Below, one piece after another: positions 7,447 to 13,645 of a DNA stretch of 21,177 bases. The notes beneath the pieces are model-generated. The model made no database searches. It saw only the letters and a program-made list of their open reading frames with translations, and had not been told where the DNA came from. Source of the stretch: a virus; the IMG/VR virus record IMGVR_UViG_3300046170_000516, positions 1 to 21,177 of that record; one strand, written 5' to 3'. The stretch's first letter is position 1; every line of letters starts with the position of its first letter. The translations under genes and the position numbers were made by a program.

Positions 7447-8100
7447 TTAAAATTTAACAGTTAAAGCAGTTCCGAACACAAATTCGCGTTCATCCAAGTC
7501 ATCTGCATCTACATAATCTACTCCGACAGAGAGTTCTGCATTTTCCGAAATACTTTTGGAGATGTCAGCTCCAGCGGCATAATATGTTCGATCTGTACTG
7601 TTTGTTAAATCTGTATTACCAACTGCGGCTGACAAGTCGAGAGAGGCAATCGACAGATCGAAAGAATGACCTACTCCTAGCTCTACAGTATACAAAGACT
7701 CATCAAAGTCTCTATAGACTGAAACAGATGGATTTAGCGCTACATTTGAAGAGACTCTAACCTGAAATTCAGAGAGAGCATCTCCAGGGCGATCTTCGAA
7801 ATGATTTACTCCAGCATAAACAGATAGCAAGCCGTCCGAGAAAGATTTGCCTACTCCTGCTCCAAGATTATAACTATCTACTCCTGTATCAACAGATTGG
7901 TTCGTGCAAGCATGGGCGCTTAAATCCACACCTCCAAGCGCTGAACCAAGTTTTACGGAAGATTGAACTGATTGTTCTGCCTTTTGAACTCCTCTGTAAA
8001 AGAAGTCAGATGCGTAACCTACTTTCGCAGAGTTGCCAGAAAAGGCGGCGTTAGTTGTAAGCCCTAAGGCTAGTAATAATGATACGATTTTTGTTTTCAT
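7447..8100 (-). CDS. outer-membrane beta-barrel protein (TIGR02001-like)
   Basis: Exported protein of 217 aa. A lysine-rich start, a hydrophobic core and small residues give a signal peptide of about 18-21 residues (KIVSLLLALGLTTNAAFS). The mature start KVGYASDFFYRGVQKAEQS matches the opening of the proteobacterial gcw_chp family (TIGR02001). Short alternating strands follow, such as SYNLGAGVGKS and VEFQV-type turns, and the protein ends TALTVKF with the terminal phenylalanine typical of BAM-assembled barrels. Alternating hydrophobic residues and acidic loops support a barrel of about 8-12 strands. Phage-encoded barrels can alter the host surface, for example to block superinfection, but this is inference. 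A TATAAA lies 6 nt before the ATG. Confidence 0.8.
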   Translation of the reverse strand: MKTKIVSLLLALGLTTNAAFSGNSAKVGYASDFFYRGVQKAEQSVQSSVKLGSALGGVDLSAHACTNQSVDTGVDSYNLGAGVGKSFSDGLLSVYAGVNHFEDRPGDALSEFQVRVSSNVALNPSVSVYRDFDESLYTVELGVGHSFDLSIASLDLSAAVGNTDLTNSTDRTYYAAGADISKSISENAELSVGVDYVDADDLDEREFVFGTALTVKF

Positions 8101-8112
8101 ATATTTTTTATA
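8101..8112 (-). promoter_or_regulatory. -10-like element adjacent to the beta-barrel start
   Basis: TATAAA at 8107-8112 on the minus strand, followed by a 6-nt discriminator (AAATAT) and then the ATG at 8100. The AATAAATTTAA stretch just upstream resembles the box at 2931-2967. No Shine-Dalgarno or good -35 is seen. It would give a leaderless barrel/membrane-protein transcript. Confidence 0.4.
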
Positions 8113-8119
8113 ATTAAAT

Positions 8120-8665
8120 TTATTTTATTCTAATTTCTTTCCAGCCTACTTTTTTGTCTTTGATTAAATCCCTTACTCTTCTTTGATTATTGTTTAATTG
8201 ACTGTTTCCGCTTTTTACTTCTATAAAGGTAATTTCTTCTTCGCCGAATGATATATAATCTATGGGTTTTCCTAAAAATGTACAAGCTTCTGGATCGAAT
8301 TCAAATTGATCGAGGAAAGGAGCTAGAGTTTCTGCGATATGACCGAGCCTTACTTCGCTACTCTTTTTTTGTGATGTGACTTTCTTTTTTGCTTCTTTTT
8401 CTTTAGCTAATTGTATTTCTAAATCATTTAAAGTTAAAACTATACCTTTCTCTTTTTTATCTAATTCAATTTTTCGTTCTTGAATAATTTCTTGTTCACG
8501 TTTTAATGATGCGTTAAGTTCAGATATTGTTGTATTTAATTGATCCTCTCTAGTTTTTAATAATTTATTTTCAGATGATAATAAACTGACGTTGTTTTTA
8601 TATTGAGATTGAAAGTATAAACTTGCTATTAGTATAATTATAGATATAAAAGCGATAATTTCCAT
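8120..8665 (-). CDS. membrane-anchored Holliday-junction-resolvase-like endonuclease
   Basis: Protein of 181 aa in three parts: an N-terminal membrane helix (about 2-19), a long charged coiled coil (about 28-98) and a C-terminal PD-(D/E)XK nuclease domain (about 100-181). The last matches the predicted Holliday-junction resolvase-related family (COG4741, Endonuc_Holl). Visible marks are SSEVRLGHIAETLAPFL (102-118), GKPIDYISF with D136, and ITFIEVKSGNSQLNNNQRRV with E149-x-K151. It ends GWKEIRIK, as family members do. The role could be junction or branched-DNA cleavage near the membrane, but the substrate is not proven. It is downstream of the GNAT-like gene in one operon; no Shine-Dalgarno is visible. 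A spanin (Rz) role is unlikely given the nuclease domain. Confidence 0.85.
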   Translation of the reverse strand: MEIIAFISIIILIASLYFQSQYKNNVSLLSSENKLLKTREDQLNTTISELNASLKREQEIIQERKIELDKKEKGIVLTLNDLEIQLAKEKEAKKKVTSQKKSSEVRLGHIAETLAPFLDQFEFDPEACTFLGKPIDYISFGEEEITFIEVKSGNSQLNNNQRRVRDLIKDKKVGWKEIRIK

Positions 8666-8672
8666 ATTTTTT

Positions 8673-9215
8673 TTAGTTTGATCTTAGAAAGAGAGTTAAA
8701 TCTCTGTCTTTTCCTAGAATATTAACCTCATTTTTGAGCTCACACTCTACCTCTAAATAACCTTTTTTAACTAGAGTATGGCACATTCTTAATGATTGAA
8801 CATTATCATTAACGACAAAAGCTCTTAATTTTTTGCATTGAAAAATTTCTCTGAATTTATCCACTAAATAAAAATATGTAGGCACAGCTCTAATAAATTC
8901 TATTCCGTTAATGCCTGAGTTTGGGGGATTAAATACATCTAATGTCCACGCATTGTTGAAGTCTTGAGGTTTATTGAATAACCAATACATTTTATTATTG
9001 TTTTTGCTGAAGCTGAAACCTTTTGTTGTGAAAGATTTTAATTTAAAAAATAATTCTCCATCAGTCTGATCCCAAAACATAAGCTTTCTGGATTCTTTGT
9101 CTAGGTCTCTTAAATCTTTTAAGAAATTATCTACCCACAATGTTGATGGGGAGATTTTAAATCCTTTATGCTGATATGTTTTTTGAGAATTTGACGGATC
9201 AAATTCGCCAATCAC
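8673..9215 (-). CDS. GNAT-like acyltransferase-related protein
   Basis: Protein of 180 aa. The C-terminal third, AFVVNDNVQSLRMCHTLVKK followed by GY (132-153), follows the N-x-x-S-x-R...K-x-G-[FY] pattern of GNAT acetyltransferases. A preceding FIRAVPTYFYLVDKFREIF could be the helix of the acyl-CoA site, but the usual Q/R-x-x-G-x-G/A pyrophosphate loop is not clear. It may therefore be a structural relative without activity. The start is GTG at 9215, overlapping the upstream stop (GTGA). No signal peptide or membrane segment. Substrate unknown. Confidence 0.6.
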   Translation of the reverse strand: MIGEFDPSNSQKTYQHKGFKISPSTLWVDNFLKDLRDLDKESRKLMFWDQTDGELFFKLKSFTTKGFSFSKNNNKMYWLFNKPQDFNNAWTLDVFNPPNSGINGIEFIRAVPTYFYLVDKFREIFQCKKLRAFVVNDNVQSLRMCHTLVKKGYLEVECELKNEVNILGKDRDLTLFLRSN

Positions 9216-9400
9216 TTAATTAAATGAGGCTTTTCAGTTTCTACTACTTCTACTTTATTCCTGTCTTTATCTTTCCATTTTTTTAAAGTAGTTATAAGAG
9301 AATCTGCTCTCTTAAGCGCTCTGTCTTTAGTCCAATAGTCTTTCTCTTCTACTCTACGACCATTTCGTGTTACAACATAGAATTTATCTTGATTATTCAT
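9212..9400 (-). CDS. small conserved phage protein
   Basis: Basic, soluble 62-aa protein with the core FYVVTRNGRRVEEKDYWTKD followed by RALKRADSL. This is a pattern I recognise from short hypothetical proteins of marine phages; no function is known. The ATG at 9400 lies within the last codons of the 57-aa upstream gene, and its own stop overlaps the next start (GTGA), so the chain of genes is translationally coupled. Confidence 0.7.
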   Translation of the reverse strand: MNNQDKFYVVTRNGRRVEEKDYWTKDRALKRADSLITTLKKWKDKDRNKVEVVETEKPHLIK

Positions 9401-9566
9401 ATAGTTTTGATTTGATTATTTTTAATAAGTTTGATGATTGTAGCTGTTTATTCCTAAAGTAAACACTCACTGGTAATGATATTGCTAATCCAATAGTAAT
9501 AATTAATACAATAGTTCCAAAAAAATGCCACACATTAAAAAGCGCGACTTCTAATAAATTACTCAT
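9393..9566 (-). CDS. 57-aa single-helix membrane protein
   Basis: Small gene easily missed because of its size. The ATG at 9566 overlaps the stop of the upstream gene (ATGAGTAA), and its TAA (9393-9395) lies just past the ATG of the downstream gene (9400). It thus fills exactly the space between them. The product begins MSNLLEVALFNVWHFF, has one hydrophobic helix (about 14-37, FGTIVLIITIGLAISLPVSV) and a basic tail rich in lysine (KIIKSKL). This suggests an inner-membrane protein with its tail in the cytoplasm. It is too generic to name; a holin-like or small accessory role is possible. Confidence 0.72.
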   Translation of the reverse strand: MSNLLEVALFNVWHFFGTIVLIITIGLAISLPVSVYFRNKQLQSSNLLKIIKSKLYE

Positions 9567-10041
9567 ATTTTTTCCAAACTTGTACAGATTTTAATTTTAA
9601 TAAATCATGCGTTTTGATTTGAGTCAAAGTTTCTTTTGTCTGAGGTCTTCTGAAGACTCTATATTTAGCCTTCCAAGGTTGATCTACGAAAGGGAGATCA
9701 AAGCGAGCTACATTTGTTCTCTGTAAAAATTCGGCAAGCTCAGATCTATTTACTAGAATAAAAGAGTCTGCTGTTTCGAAAGCGATAAATTTCGCCCTAC
9801 CATAAACCCATCCTTTTCTGCCATGCTTGTCTGCAAATTCAATCCAAATCCATTTATCAAAAGATTTATTTTTAAAACGTTTTTTAGTTTTTAAATCTAC
9901 CTCAATATCTTTATGGGTCGGCGTTTGAAATAGAAATTGCACATTTTCTTTTTTTAAAGAAGTGGTGGCTCTTTTAGGTCTATATCCTTTTTTTTCTGCT
10001 AAATCTTGAAACACGGAGAATGGGGTTGGGTTTTTATCCAT
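9559..10041 (-). CDS. phage protein with a PD-(D/E)XK-nuclease-like core
   Basis: Soluble 160-aa protein. The segment HKDIEVDLKTKKRFKNK (43-59) offers an acid-x-K pair (D49-x-K51). It is followed by WIWIEFADKHGRKGWVYGRA (64-83), FIAFETADSFILVNRSELAE (85-104) and so on. Related phage proteins have the same order: a short E/D-x-K strand, a W-x-E-F strand, a GWLYG turn and a VxRxEL helix. That order fits a small restriction-endonuclease-like fold. Enzyme activity is not established. It overlaps the 57-aa gene by 8 nt at its end; the start at 10041 has no clear Shine-Dalgarno and is directly preceded by the lipoprotein stop. Confidence 0.65.
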   Translation of the reverse strand: MDKNPTPFSVFQDLAEKKGYRPKRATTSLKKENVQFLFQTPTHKDIEVDLKTKKRFKNKSFDKWIWIEFADKHGRKGWVYGRAKFIAFETADSFILVNRSELAEFLQRTNVARFDLPFVDQPWKAKYRVFRRPQTKETLTQIKTHDLLKLKSVQVWKKYE

Positions 10042-10042
10042 A

Positions 10043-10462
10043 TCAAAGGCCTAGTAAAAATCGTTTTTTATGATTTTGTTGAAAGCCTGAAGGATCTTTT
10101 ATGTTTGAGTTAATATAATCAATTATATTCATTGATTGAGATTTTTCAATATTTTCGACATCGAAAGTTACATAATTTTCGACATACTGTTCTTCGGCAT
10201 AATCATATTCATATATGTGTGGGGGCTGATCCCACTTGTTGATCATTTTAAGTCTGCTACCACTGACTAAAGGCATGTGATAAAGCTTTACTCGCGCAGG
10301 GACCGACTCTTTAAGAGCGTCTCCAGCTTCTCCAATTTCTCTGATGATCGGCGGGTCGAATTCTCTGACGAGTTCATTATTTTGCCCTTTATGGATTTTT
10401 GTGATTGAACTGGAGCAGCCAATTGAATAAAAAAAGATTGTTGCAAGTAAAATTTTAGACAT
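10043..10462 (-). CDS. predicted lipoprotein, function unknown
   Basis: Protein of 139 aa with a short lipoprotein signal: a basic start (MSK), a hydrophobic core ILLATIFFYSI and a cysteine at position 16 in SIGCSSS, fitting the lipobox. The mature part is soluble, with acidic-aromatic stretches such as PPHIYEYDYAEEQYVENYV and a basic end (NHKKRFLLGL). The first mature residues are serine and isoleucine, without an Asp at +2, so transfer to the outer membrane is expected. Partnership with nearby membrane proteins in lysis or envelope change is possible; an Rz1-type spanin is usually shorter and proline-rich. No Shine-Dalgarno. A GTGTAA motif lies 12 nt before the ATG. Confidence 0.7.
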   Translation of the reverse strand: MSKILLATIFFYSIGCSSSITKIHKGQNNELVREFDPPIIREIGEAGDALKESVPARVKLYHMPLVSGSRLKMINKWDQPPHIYEYDYAEEQYVENYVTFDVENIEKSQSMNIIDYINSNIKDPSGFQQNHKKRFLLGL

Positions 10463-10485
10463 TGTAAGTATTTGTTACACAATTA

Positions 10486-10689
10486 TTAAAGCTTTTTTTG
10501 AGTGTACTTTTCGATTTGTTCTTTAGTATAGATATCAAAACCTAATTGTTCTAGCCACGACTTATGAACAGGAACCAAAGTTTCGGCGCCAACAAATTTA
10601 CCTAAGTCTTTATAAGTTAAATGAGTGAAAGATGTAGAGCCTTTTTTTCTTCCTCTTTTAGTAGAGTTTGAGTTGTTTTCAATTTTCAT
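10486..10689 (-). CDS. small AT-hook-like protein
   Basis: Basic 67-aa protein. The motif KRGRKKGS (12-19) resembles an AT-hook (RGR core with flanking basic residues) and is followed by TSFTHLTYKDLGKFVG and a short HKSWLEQLGFDIYTKEQIE helix. Small RGRxKGS proteins occur in marine phages and may bind minor-groove AT-rich DNA; here this is an inference. It is the first gene behind a consensus promoter, with the ATG 8 nt after the -10, which is compatible with an early regulatory role. No Shine-Dalgarno. Confidence 0.6.
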   Translation of the reverse strand: MKIENNSNSTKRGRKKGSTSFTHLTYKDLGKFVGAETLVPVHKSWLEQLGFDIYTKEQIEKYTQKKL

Positions 10690-10697
10690 ATATATAG

Positions 10698-10726
10698 ATT
10701 ATATTTTAAAAGTATTAAAATGTCAA
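10698..10726 (-). promoter_or_regulatory. consensus sigma-70 promoter, leaderless
   Basis: Minus strand: TTGACA at 10721-10726, exactly 17 bp, then TATAAT at 10698-10703. Both hexamers match the consensus fully. The ATG of the downstream gene begins 8 nt after the -10, so the transcript would start within 1-2 nt of the start codon. There is no Shine-Dalgarno. Confidence 0.9.
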
Positions 10727-10739
10727 TAAAAAAATAATT

Positions 10740-11588
10740 TTATATCATTGATATGGAAATCATATTAGCAAAATTAACACCATTTTTGTTTACTAAATCA
10801 AGGTCGGGATGCATTACACTTAGAAAGAAATTGTGAGGAAAGTGTTCTGCGAGTTCATATTTGTTTTCGTCTGAAATTTCATCGTGCAAGGGAAATAGGA
10901 AACTTCCATCGAGCATAGAAAAGTCTAAATAATTAATTAATTTATTATTTGGAGGGTTTTTAAACTTTATTGTAGTTGTATTATCTATTTTATTGACTTC
11001 ATCAATAACTAATTTAATTTTAGAATCTGTGTCTTGTATTCCTGTTTCGGCATAAATTAATCTGCTATTATTCGTTACAGTAAAATATTCTGAAATATTA
11101 AGAGATGGCGCGGAATCAATTGACCTAAAATACTTTGTAATATCTGTTGAATTATCGGGAGATCGAAAAGTTATGATTTTTAATCTTAAAAAATCTGATA
11201 ATTCTTTTTTTATGTTTTTATATTGCTTCTCAAGCGCCGTAGATATGATCGCATAATGCTTTGTTATGCAAATTTCATTCAAAGAAATTTTTTGAGGTAA
11301 ATAACAAAAGTTTGTAATTTCGTCGGGCTGATTAAATAATTGTCGGAAGTCTGTTAGATACTCTTCATGCATGAAACTATCTGAGCGAGAGCAACTGATT
11401 AGTTCTTGTTTGTTTCCAATTTTGTAAAATAAATAATTTCTTGGATTTAGATTTAGATGTCTAATTTCATAATGATCAGGAGTATTTATAATAAGTTTAT
11501 GATCTTCAACTATATATTTTTCAGTTATTTTTAAAAACTTGTGGGGCGTGATAACTTTAACTTTAAATAAATACTGCAAAAGTACCAC
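10740..11588 (-). CDS. unknown protein, GTG start, overlapping the preceding gene
   Basis: Protein of 282 aa, not recognised. It is rich in asparagine, isoleucine and lysine, with alternating strand-like stretches (KLIINTPDHYEIRHLNL, TTTIKFKNPPNNKLINYLDF) suggesting a beta-rich soluble protein. No signal peptide. The frame opens at a GTG (11588), 26 nt before the stop of the 69-aa ORF upstream in a +1 frame; the next Met is far inside, near residue 88. Either it is coupled to the small ORF or the two ORFs form one protein joined by a +1 shift. It is followed by the promoter at 10698-10726. No function is proposed. Confidence 0.6.
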   Translation of the reverse strand: MVLLQYLFKVKVITPHKFLKITEKYIVEDHKLIINTPDHYEIRHLNLNPRNYLFYKIGNKQELISCSRSDSFMHEEYLTDFRQLFNQPDEITNFCYLPQKISLNEICITKHYAIISTALEKQYKNIKKELSDFLRLKIITFRSPDNSTDITKYFRSIDSAPSLNISEYFTVTNNSRLIYAETGIQDTDSKIKLVIDEVNKIDNTTTIKFKNPPNNKLINYLDFSMLDGSFLFPLHDEISDENKYELAEHFPHNFFLSVMHPDLDLVNKNGVNFANMISISMI

Positions 11589-11772
11589 AAATATGATTAA
11601 ATAATTCTACATATCTTCTTTTAATGTCATCATTTTTGAATTCAATACAATAAGGCGTAATAAGTGAAGATAATTTTGTATGCTCCAATTTTTCATAATC
11701 ATGAGACAAATTTTCATCCCTGAGGGAAATTTTTAATCTGATTAAATCAAAATCTATTAAGGTTTCTGCCAT
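11563..11772 (-). CDS. small unknown ORF upstream of the 282-aa ORF
   Basis: Protein of 69 aa, soluble and mixed-charge (DFDLIRLKISLRDENLSHDY), with no recognised motif. It lies 14 nt downstream of the UvdE-like gene, and its end overlaps the next ORF by 26 nt in another frame. It may be the N-terminal part of the next protein if a frameshift joins them. The start ATG is not preceded by a Shine-Dalgarno. Confidence 0.5.
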   Translation of the reverse strand: MAETLIDFDLIRLKISLRDENLSHDYEKLEHTKLSSLITPYCIEFKNDDIKRRYVELFNHICGTFAVFI

Positions 11773-11786
11773 ATTTGAAAACTTAT

Positions 11787-12890
11787 CTAGAACCCGTATA
11801 TCGAGTTGAAGCCGCTACCGCCTTTAGTTTCGAGAGCTTCTTTAATCTTTTTATGAGCAATATCAATTTCTGTTTCGTTAATCTCGCTATCGTCAATCTC
11901 AACTTTAACTGAGAGCAAGTCATCAAAACTGCTAAGATTAAGGTTTTCATCTTTTATGACGATGCCTTTCATTTGAAAAATATTCTGATCGCTATTAATC
12001 CCGCAACATATCCACCCTATATCCTTTCCAAAAGACGGTATTTCTTTTGAAAAAGCATCATCTAAAGGTTCTTCATCCCAAAAGAAGCAAGGTACATTAT
12101 TTTCTGGCCAAGTGTGTTTAAAAGCTTCGACATTCTGCTTATCAGAAACTTCTTTCCCCCCAATAATAGAAGGGTTTAATTTATGATTTAAGTTGTTATA
12201 AACTAAAGGAAAAAACTTACCATATTCTCCACCACAATAAAGATGAAGCCATTTAAATAAATTTTGACAATTCCAGCAACCTTCTTTTTCGTTTGTAACT
12301 GAAACTCTTGATTGAGAAGATTCTGGTAGGTTTTCAAAAGAATTATAAAATTTATCAATTACGTTTTTTAATTTTAGCTCTTCCGACTCATTAACAGAAT
12401 TATTCACCTGTATAATAATCGGTGATTCCAATCCTTGATCTAGCTCAAATAAGTCAAAAATTGTAGACCATAAATTAATTAAATTTAAAGATTTTTTAAT
12501 AGTTGTTTCTGTGCCTGATAATAAAACTTGCTTTCTTAACTCGACACAAATTTTAACATTAAATTTTCTAGCTATAATTCCTATTTTTTTAAGCTCTTTT
12601 ATTATTGATTCATAATCCGCGAGATCCTTGATGGAGCAAGGAATCGAATCATCATGCAATAAAGGAATTAAGTCGTTGAAGATAGAATATAGTTTAATGT
12701 TATTTTGCGCACAAAATTTAATATGGTTTTGAGCACATATTGCATTATGCATTATGATTTGGCTAAGCTCCGAGATAGCTTCATTCAAAGGTTTTGCATT
12801 AAAAGCTTTCTTAGATAAACTTCTAAAAGAGTTTTCGCTAGACGATTGAGATAAAGTAGAGCTCGAGCTTAGTAAACCATAAGTATTCAT
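11787..12890 (-). CDS. UvdE-like (UV-damage endonuclease fold) protein, metal ligands degenerate
   Basis: Protein of 367 aa whose order of segments follows UvdE/UvsE TIM-barrel endonucleases: MNTYGLL (start strand), FRSLSKKAFNAKPLNEAISE (22-41), AQNNIKLYSIFNDLIPLLHD (61-80), LPESSQSRVSVTNEKE (188-203), LVYNNLNHKLNP (229-240) and AFKHTWPENNVPCFFWDEE (256-274). True enzymes have His/Glu/Asp metal ligands in LSFHP, VIH-G, LENDE and DxHHH. Here the equivalents read VCVELRK, IIIQVNN, VTNEKE and YNNLNHK, so most ligands are lost, though E201 and H236 could remain. It is therefore a divergent or non-catalytic relative. The C-terminal 100 aa are only loosely like the family. An AGTGTAAATA motif lies just upstream of the ATG. 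Confidence 0.6.
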   Translation of the reverse strand: MNTYGLLSSSSTLSQSSSENSFRSLSKKAFNAKPLNEAISELSQIIMHNAICAQNHIKFCAQNNIKLYSIFNDLIPLLHDDSIPCSIKDLADYESIIKELKKIGIIARKFNVKICVELRKQVLLSGTETTIKKSLNLINLWSTIFDLFELDQGLESPIIIQVNNSVNESEELKLKNVIDKFYNSFENLPESSQSRVSVTNEKEGCWNCQNLFKWLHLYCGGEYGKFFPLVYNNLNHKLNPSIIGGKEVSDKQNVEAFKHTWPENNVPCFFWDEEPLDDAFSKEIPSFGKDIGWICCGINSDQNIFQMKGIVIKDENLNLSSFDDLLSVKVEIDDSEINETEIDIAHKKIKEALETKGGSGFNSIYGF

Positions 12891-12908
12891 AATAAAAGTA
12901 TTTACACT
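12891..12908 (-). promoter_or_regulatory. AGTGTAAATA element before the UvdE-like gene
   Basis: In the 18-nt gap the minus strand reads AGTGTAAATA (12899-12908) and then CTTTTATT to the ATG. The same GTGTAA core occurs upstream of the genes at 10462, 13331 and 14406. Function (late-type -10 or translation signal) unknown; no Shine-Dalgarno is present. Confidence 0.3.
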
Positions 12909-13214
12909 TTAAAACAAGTTATCAGGGACTTCATCTTCAGAGCCTACAGAAGCTGCTACTGCTTGAGGTTCAACTTGTTGACTTTCTGTAACATTGTTAG
13001 GTTTAGACTTATAGATGATTAAGTCTGGAGCCCTTTCATTATCTTTTTTATTTTTGTTAGCAAAAATAACAACTTTATGGACGACTTCTTGGCCAAGCTC
13101 TGTAGTCTTGAAGTGCCCTGTTAAATAGTCGGTATTACCGCTTTTGCGCCAAAGTGCCCCCATTTCTCTGGAAGACCACTCAGTAGAAGTTTTTGATTTA
13201 TTTTCAGTATTCAT
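12909..13214 (-). CDS. DUF736-like small protein with SSB-like acidic tail
   Basis: Protein of 101 aa when begun at the ATG at 13214; upstream in-frame ATGs give up to 113 aa. The core EMGALWRKSGNTDYLTGHFK, a V-rich strand (HKVVIFANKNKKDN) and ERAPDLIIYKS follow the DUF736 pattern (G-x-hhW...G...h-x-h..N-K..APDhRhY), common in phages and plasmids. The end SEDEVPDNLF is acidic with a terminal phenylalanine, as in the protein-binding tip of SSB. A role in DNA replication or repair is therefore thinkable but unproven. It is the first gene of the minus-strand block, read from a near-perfect promoter with the ATG 7 nt after the -10. No Shine-Dalgarno. Confidence 0.72.
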   Translation of the reverse strand: MNTENKSKTSTEWSSREMGALWRKSGNTDYLTGHFKTTELGQEVVHKVVIFANKNKKDNERAPDLIIYKSKPNNVTESQQVEPQAVAASVGSEDEVPDNLF

Positions 13215-13250
13215 GTTTATAATCATAATGCATATTAAGTAATTTGTCAA
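13215..13250 (-). promoter_or_regulatory. near-consensus sigma-70 promoter, leaderless, minus strand
   Basis: TTGACA at 13245-13250, 17-bp spacer, TATGAT at 13222-13227 (one mismatch to TATAAT) and a 7-nt discriminator to the ATG at 13214. Transcription would begin at or next to the start codon. It lies in the intergenic region of the divergent tail block, so it may set the boundary between the two transcription units. Confidence 0.88.
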
Positions 13251-13315
13251 GTATTATTTTTGTATATCGTCCACTATGATTTTAAATTTGTTCGAAAAAA
13301 TTTTTAAGTTGTTTA

Positions 13316-13330
13316 AGTGTAAAAAAAAAT
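13316..13330 (+). promoter_or_regulatory. AGTGTAAA element before the first plus-strand gene
   Basis: AGTGT followed by nine A residues and T directly before the ATG at 13331. The GTGTAA core is 8 nt from the ATG. It matches the elements before 14406 (plus) and 12890 (minus). It is not a Shine-Dalgarno; a -10-like role for the tail block would again give a leaderless mRNA, but this is speculative. A separate TATGAT occurs at 13275-13280 on the plus strand with a poor -35. Confidence 0.3.
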
Positions 13331-13642
13331 ATGGATTTAATTGTAGATGGTAGTTTGACGGCTCCGCCTAGTCAAGTATACTGTTTTAGAGACCTAAGTT
13401 TATATGTAAAATGTTTTTTAAATAAAAATTTATTAATAGAATGCCAAGAAGAAGAGATTGATTTGTATTGGTCTTGGCTGAAGCAAAATAATTCATATGA
13501 TTTTGTTGACGCTATAGTAAGCAGAGACGAAGTTCAAGGTTTTTATATAGGCCCGCGCCGAAAAAGTAATTTGAAGATAGAATTAATTAATTACAATAAC
13601 CAATCTTTTGTATTGAAGAAAATATTAAATAGATTAACATAA
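13331..13642 (+). CDS. unknown small protein (possible degenerate HAD-like)
   Basis: Soluble protein of 103 aa opening MDLIVDGSLTAPPSQVYCFR. The early DGSLT resembles the D-x-D-G-T motif of HAD phosphatases, and the spacing to LIEC, the WSWLKQNN helix and YDFVDAIVS echoes that fold. However, the first aspartate of the motif is missing and no lysine motif is clear. It is best treated as unknown. It is the first gene of the plus-strand block and is followed after 3 nt by the oxygenase gene, so they are probably co-transcribed. Confidence 0.65.
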   Translation: MDLIVDGSLTAPPSQVYCFRDLSLYVKCFLNKNLLIECQEEEIDLYWSWLKQNNSYDFVDAIVSRDEVQGFYIGPRRKSNLKIELINYNNQSFVLKKILNRLT

Positions 13643-13645
13643 AGT

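Noticed and set aside
8120-10462. Rz/Rz1-like spanin pair from the membrane coiled-coil protein and the lipoprotein
   Set aside because: The coiled-coil protein ends in a nuclease domain, the genes are far apart, and the lipoprotein is long and not proline-rich.
10288-10482. 64-aa minus-strand ORF overlapping the lipoprotein gene
   Set aside because: Out of frame with the lipoprotein gene, which has a signal and lipobox; low-complexity end; no good start.
13275-13280. TATGAT on the plus strand as promoter for the tail block
   Set aside because: No adequate -35 at 16-18 bp; kept only as a remark.
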